Assembly: GCA_017509605.1 (NCBI GenBank)
Contig: JAFWPH010000032.1
Location: 41,778 to 105,777 of the forward strand
Length of the DNA stretch: 64,000 bases
Origin: Bacteroidaceae bacterium
GTDB lineage: Bacteria; Bacteroidota; Bacteroidia; Bacteroidales; Bacteroidaceae
Direction: 5' to 3'
Shown: one piece after another, positions 61,682 to 64,000 of the stretch
Layout: every line of letters starts with the position of its first letter
How positions within the stretch are numbered: position 1 is the stretch's first letter
The notes under the pieces: generated by a model
What the model saw: only the letters and a program-made list of their open reading frames with translations
Told to the model about the DNA's origin: nothing
The model's database searches: none
Position numbers and translations under genes: made by a program

Positions 61682-63238
61682 TCAATTTAATTTGTGTTTA
61701 TGCTTTATTCTAAAAAATCTTGACACGAAATGTCGGAATGAGGGCACGATAGAATAATATACTAAAAAAAGTAAAATGGCGTATAAACTTGTAAACGACA
61801 AGGAATAGAGAATCCAATACCCCCAACTTGTACTTGAAAGATTATAGTTGAGCAATTTGTCTGAAAGATAAACAACAATGAAAAACAATACAGGGATAGG
61901 CAGTATGTGTTTCATAAACATAATGACATACTGAAAAAAAGGTTTTGCAAGACCCTTGCTATAAAGGAAAAAAGGTTTCCATAAATGGGCGATGAACAAT
62001 GATGCGATGATGGGGCCCATCAACACTCCACCCAATCCCAAATAATGACCTGCAATCAATGCCACTGCAACTGAAAGGACTGTCTCTGTCACGGGCGCCC
62101 AAACATCATAAAAAAGGCCATATCCAAACAAGAACTGGTCTGTCGCCCCACGCATGACTGTGGTAAACACCTGAATGATAATCAACAGCACCAACATGTT
62201 AGAGAGTACATACTCATGACCAAGCCAAACACTAATGAAAGGGGAAGACAAACGAAAAAGGCATGCCCCTATAACCCCCGCAATATACAATCTAAAAGAA
62301 AAGAGTTCTTTATAGGTGCTGTAGATGAGTGTTTCATTCCCTTCCGATATGAGGTTCCCGATCCCGGCTCCGGTGCTGTCGAGCGTACCGCTAATCACAC
62401 CTTTCAGTCGCTGACTGATAAGAACATAATTGTCATAAAGGGCTACCACAGGCAGAGATGTGAAATGATAAATCAGCAGTGGAAGAATCTGCAATTGGGT
62501 GAATCCCGATATCTTATGAACGAATAATTGGCGAACATATTTACCGATTTCAGGATAATCGGTCAGTAGTTTCCTACCACGGGCTATATTTGTACTCAGC
62601 CATGGATAAGTCTGGTGAATCTTATAATTCAATATACATGAGTTGACTATGCCAAATAATATTTCTATAAAGAAATAAACATAGAAATTCGTGAGGACAA
62701 TCGCCAAAATCATCTGTACGATTACCTTGATCGACATGGTCAACTGGAAATAGCCAGTTACCACGTAATTACGTTGATCTGCACTAAGTAAGGTCATCCT
62801 GTAATTAACAAAATACCCTAACAAAGAAGAGAATAGGAAAGCATAAAAACCAACATAAATAATAGGTAAAGGAAAGGGAGTGTCAGCAAAAATCTTAGGA
62901 AGGAATAAAGACAATATGATGCCAGAACCCAGAATGACAAACCCTATGATACGGTAAATGTAGCCGAAAACAGAAACAATCTCACAGATCTTGTCCTTTT
63001 CACCGTTGTAAATAGGCTTATACAAGACGTATCCTATGGCGGTTCCCACACCGAGCTCTGCAAGATTCAAAAAGCCTAAAAGACTCTGAGCTGTGGATGC
63101 AAAGCCAATAAAGTGTACGCCTAAATAGTCCAGAAAGATTTTTCTAGTGAAAAAAGCGATGAACAGAGATGCGAAATAACAAATCGTGTTGACTTTCGCA
63201 TTCAGCAGTGTCTTTTTCACCCTTGATTCTTTTTCCAT
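61682..63238 (-). CDS. Polysaccharide flippase, Wzx type
   Basis: 518 residues from ATG 63238 (MEKESRVKKTLLNAKVN); in-frame codons upstream are rejected. About 12-14 hydrophobic helices. The opening NAKVNTICYFASLFIAFFTRKIFLDYLG and LSLLGFLNLAELGVGTAIGYVLYKP-like motif are typical of oligosaccharide flippases. It moves undecaprenyl-linked repeat units across the inner membrane. No wzy polymerase or initiating transferase is visible in the window. The tail of a Wzc-type kinase lies just upstream. Confidence 0.88.
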   Translation of the reverse strand: MEKESRVKKTLLNAKVNTICYFASLFIAFFTRKIFLDYLGVHFIGFASTAQSLLGFLNLAELGVGTAIGYVLYKPIYNGEKDKICEIVSVFGYIYRIIGFVILGSGIILSLFLPKIFADTPFPLPIIYVGFYAFLFSSLLGYFVNYRMTLLSADQRNYVVTGYFQLTMSIKVIVQMILAIVLTNFYVYFFIEILFGIVNSCILNYKIHQTYPWLSTNIARGRKLLTDYPEIGKYVRQLFVHKISGFTQLQILPLLIYHFTSLPVVALYDNYVLISQRLKGVISGTLDSTGAGIGNLISEGNETLIYSTYKELFSFRLYIAGVIGACLFRLSSPFISVWLGHEYVLSNMLVLLIIIQVFTTVMRGATDQFLFGYGLFYDVWAPVTETVLSVAVALIAGHYLGLGGVLMGPIIASLFIAHLWKPFFLYSKGLAKPFFQYVIMFMKHILPIPVLFFIVVYLSDKLLNYNLSSTSWGYWILYSLSFTSLYAILLFLVYYSIVPSFRHFVSRFFRIKHKHKLN

Positions 63239-63314
63239 AGGTACAGAACAATCATTAATAATCGAAATAAACGAAAAGTGCACGCATCTATTATCACTCT
63301 GAATAACATGTAAA

Positions 63315-63342
63315 GCGAGGAACATCACTTGCGGTTCCTCGC
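63315..63342 (-). terminator. Hairpin between wzc remnant and wzx
   Basis: GCGAGGAAC at 63315-63323 pairs with GTTCCTCGC at 63334-63342. On minus it is 9 nt after the remnant's stop codon and 76 nt before wzx; TTTAC follows. It may be a terminator or attenuator. Confidence 0.5.
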
Positions 63343-63351
63343 ATTACAAAT

Positions 63352-63522
63352 TCATCCATGTTTATCTTCTTTTCTATGTTCACAACCATGGTGTTCGCAG
63401 CCATAACCGTAATCATAACCATAACCATAACCATAACCGTAGCTGGAACCATAATGGCAGTCAATGCGACTGTAACCGTAATGACTACTTGTAGAACTGG
63501 TGCCATTGAGTAGGACTGTTGC
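63352..63522 (-). pseudogene. C-terminal remnant of a Wzc-type tyrosine autokinase
   Basis: A 56-codon open stretch with no start codon, closed upstream by TAA at 63523-63525. It begins ATVLLNGTSSTSSHYGYSR and continues with a Gly-Tyr run (SSYGYGYGYGYDYGYG) and a His/Lys-rich end (CEHHGCEHRKEDKHG). The VLLNG strand followed by a tyrosine-rich tail is the signature of the C-terminus of BY-kinase polysaccharide co-polymerases (Wzc), whose tail tyrosines are phosphorylated. The kinase domain that should precede it is absent in all frames read. It lies in the expected place, immediately upstream of wzx. Confidence 0.65.
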
Positions 63523-63903
63523 TTATATTTTGATAAAACAAGCCCTACCTTAATTGAGGAGAGTTGACTCTATATACTCTTGGTTCTTACCAAACTGTAT
63601 AACAATGTGGTATTCAGGAAATTAAAAGTTTTTAATTCCAAAGCAAGCGTAAGGAAAAATAGCATAATCGCTTGTGATATGTCTGATCAGACTCTAACAG
63701 CCATGCCTTCAGAGAAGTATGATTATCGCTGAAAGCCTATTTGATTACAAAGTTAGTGCTTTTTTATGAGAATAGGCCAATATCTGTCGTTAATTATTCC
63801 TCATCCACATAATATACGAGAAATAATCGTGAATAGTATCAATGAATAATGATAAAAAAATTATTGGTGTCCGCTTAATATTTTTGAATAATATACAAAT
63901 TAA

Positions 63904-63931
63904 GGTCGAGTTCCTCGCTTGGAACTCGACC
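63904..63931. terminator. Hairpin upstream of transposase promoter
   Basis: GGTCGAGTTCC at 63904-63914 pairs with GGAACTCGACC at 63921-63931, then CTTTTTG. It would stop read-in from outside towards the transposase gene. Confidence 0.65.
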
Positions 63932-63939
63932 CTTTTTGT

Positions 63940-63947
63940 TATCTTTG
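63940..63947 (+). promoter_or_regulatory. Promoter -7 box of transposase gene
   Basis: TATCTTTG, exact TAnnTTTG, 24 bp before ATG 63972. Confidence 0.5.
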
Positions 63948-63971
63948 TTTCTGCAACAAAACTTCAATAAC

Positions 63972-64000
63972 ATGAACAAAGGTACGCATTTTATCGGACA
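63972..64000 (+). CDS. Probable IS4-family transposase, N-terminal fragment
   Basis: Only about ten codons (MNKGTHFIG then Q or H) are visible before the window ends. This opening resembles the DUF4372 N-terminus of Bacteroidota IS4-type transposases. The hairpin-plus-promoter layout upstream fits an insertion sequence. Too short for a firm call. Confidence 0.4.

Larger units (their letters stand above)
63523..63971. other. 449-bp stretch between wzc remnant and transposase
   Basis: No supported gene. AT-rich, with the transposase promoter and a terminator-like hairpin at its right end. The junction that truncated wzc should lie near 63523. A transposon end may lie near the GGTGTCCGCTTAA sequence at 63866-63878; this is a guess. 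Confidence 0.4.

Noticed and set aside
63294..63506. 70-codon frame on minus with Met-Val repeats
   Set aside because: It is the same DNA as the Gly-Tyr run read in another frame. The Gly-Tyr frame matches a known protein tail and is preferred.

Overview
The window looks like chromosomal DNA of a saccharolytic, anaerobic member of the Bacteroidota, most likely family Prevotellaceae (Prevotella/Segatella). Signs are the Bacteroidota promoter signature (TTTG, about 19 bp, TAnnTTTG) upstream of many genes, absence of Shine-Dalgarno sites, a hybrid two-component system, type IX secretion C-terminal signals, many secreted glycoside hydrolases, a GT3-type glycogen synthase beside a short alpha-glucan phosphorylase, and a class III fructose bisphosphatase. 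No rRNA, tRNA or CRISPR array was found.

Layout. 1-349: 3' end of a GH3 beta-glucosidase. 489-4251 (minus): TonB-dependent siderophore-type receptor coupled to an SbmA/YddA-type ABC transporter. 4509-5837: TPR-like protein plus DUF1963 protein. 5988-10430: a very large secreted protein with three carbohydrate-binding-like modules, a C-terminal tyrosine-phosphatase domain and a type IX sorting tail. 10431-10976: gene-free stretch with an orphan promoter, hairpins and heptamer repeats. 11302-14499: envelope cluster (PorT-like barrel, LysM plus type 1 periplasmic-binding protein, CHU_C protein). 14606-19422: uvrA, nadE, WG-repeat lipoprotein. 19608-32949: glycan-use locus with GH2 and GH5 enzymes on minus, a divergent HTCS regulator, a large type IX cargo protein and a GH43, but no SusC/SusD pair. 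33141-34475: MTA/SAH nucleosidase and luxS (SAH recycling, AI-2). 34700-38486: aromatic/Gly-Arg-rich secreted protein, FadL-like porin, thioesterase. 38985-42021: galE, MltF-like transglycosylase, TRIC-type channel. 42161-46680: GH51 arabinofuranosidase and convergent GH2. 47017-54425 (minus): glycogen synthase and phosphorylase, a small membrane protein, a histidine phosphatase and fbp. 54577-55161: ruvC. 55216-63522: surface polysaccharide genes (aminotransferase, five glycosyltransferases, Wzx flippase), ending in a 56-codon remnant of a Wzc-type tyrosine kinase tail. 63972-64000: first codons of a probable transposase.

How the parts fit: secreted GH2/3/5/43/51 enzymes release sugars from plant-type beta-glucans and arabinoxylans or arabinans. 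The HTCS probably senses the glycan products and drives the neighbouring genes. GalE, glycogen synthase/phosphorylase and FBPase handle the carbon. The right end is a visibly AT-richer, variable polysaccharide island with a broken gene and a mobile element at its edge.

The points most worth follow-up are the large secreted phosphatase/binding-module fusion, two textbook promoters with no gene behind them (10534 and 38784), palindromes that abut the -7 box at five loci, a dispersed 7-bp repeat family, and the truncated Wzc tail beside the transposase. All calls are from reading the sequence; no database search was done.
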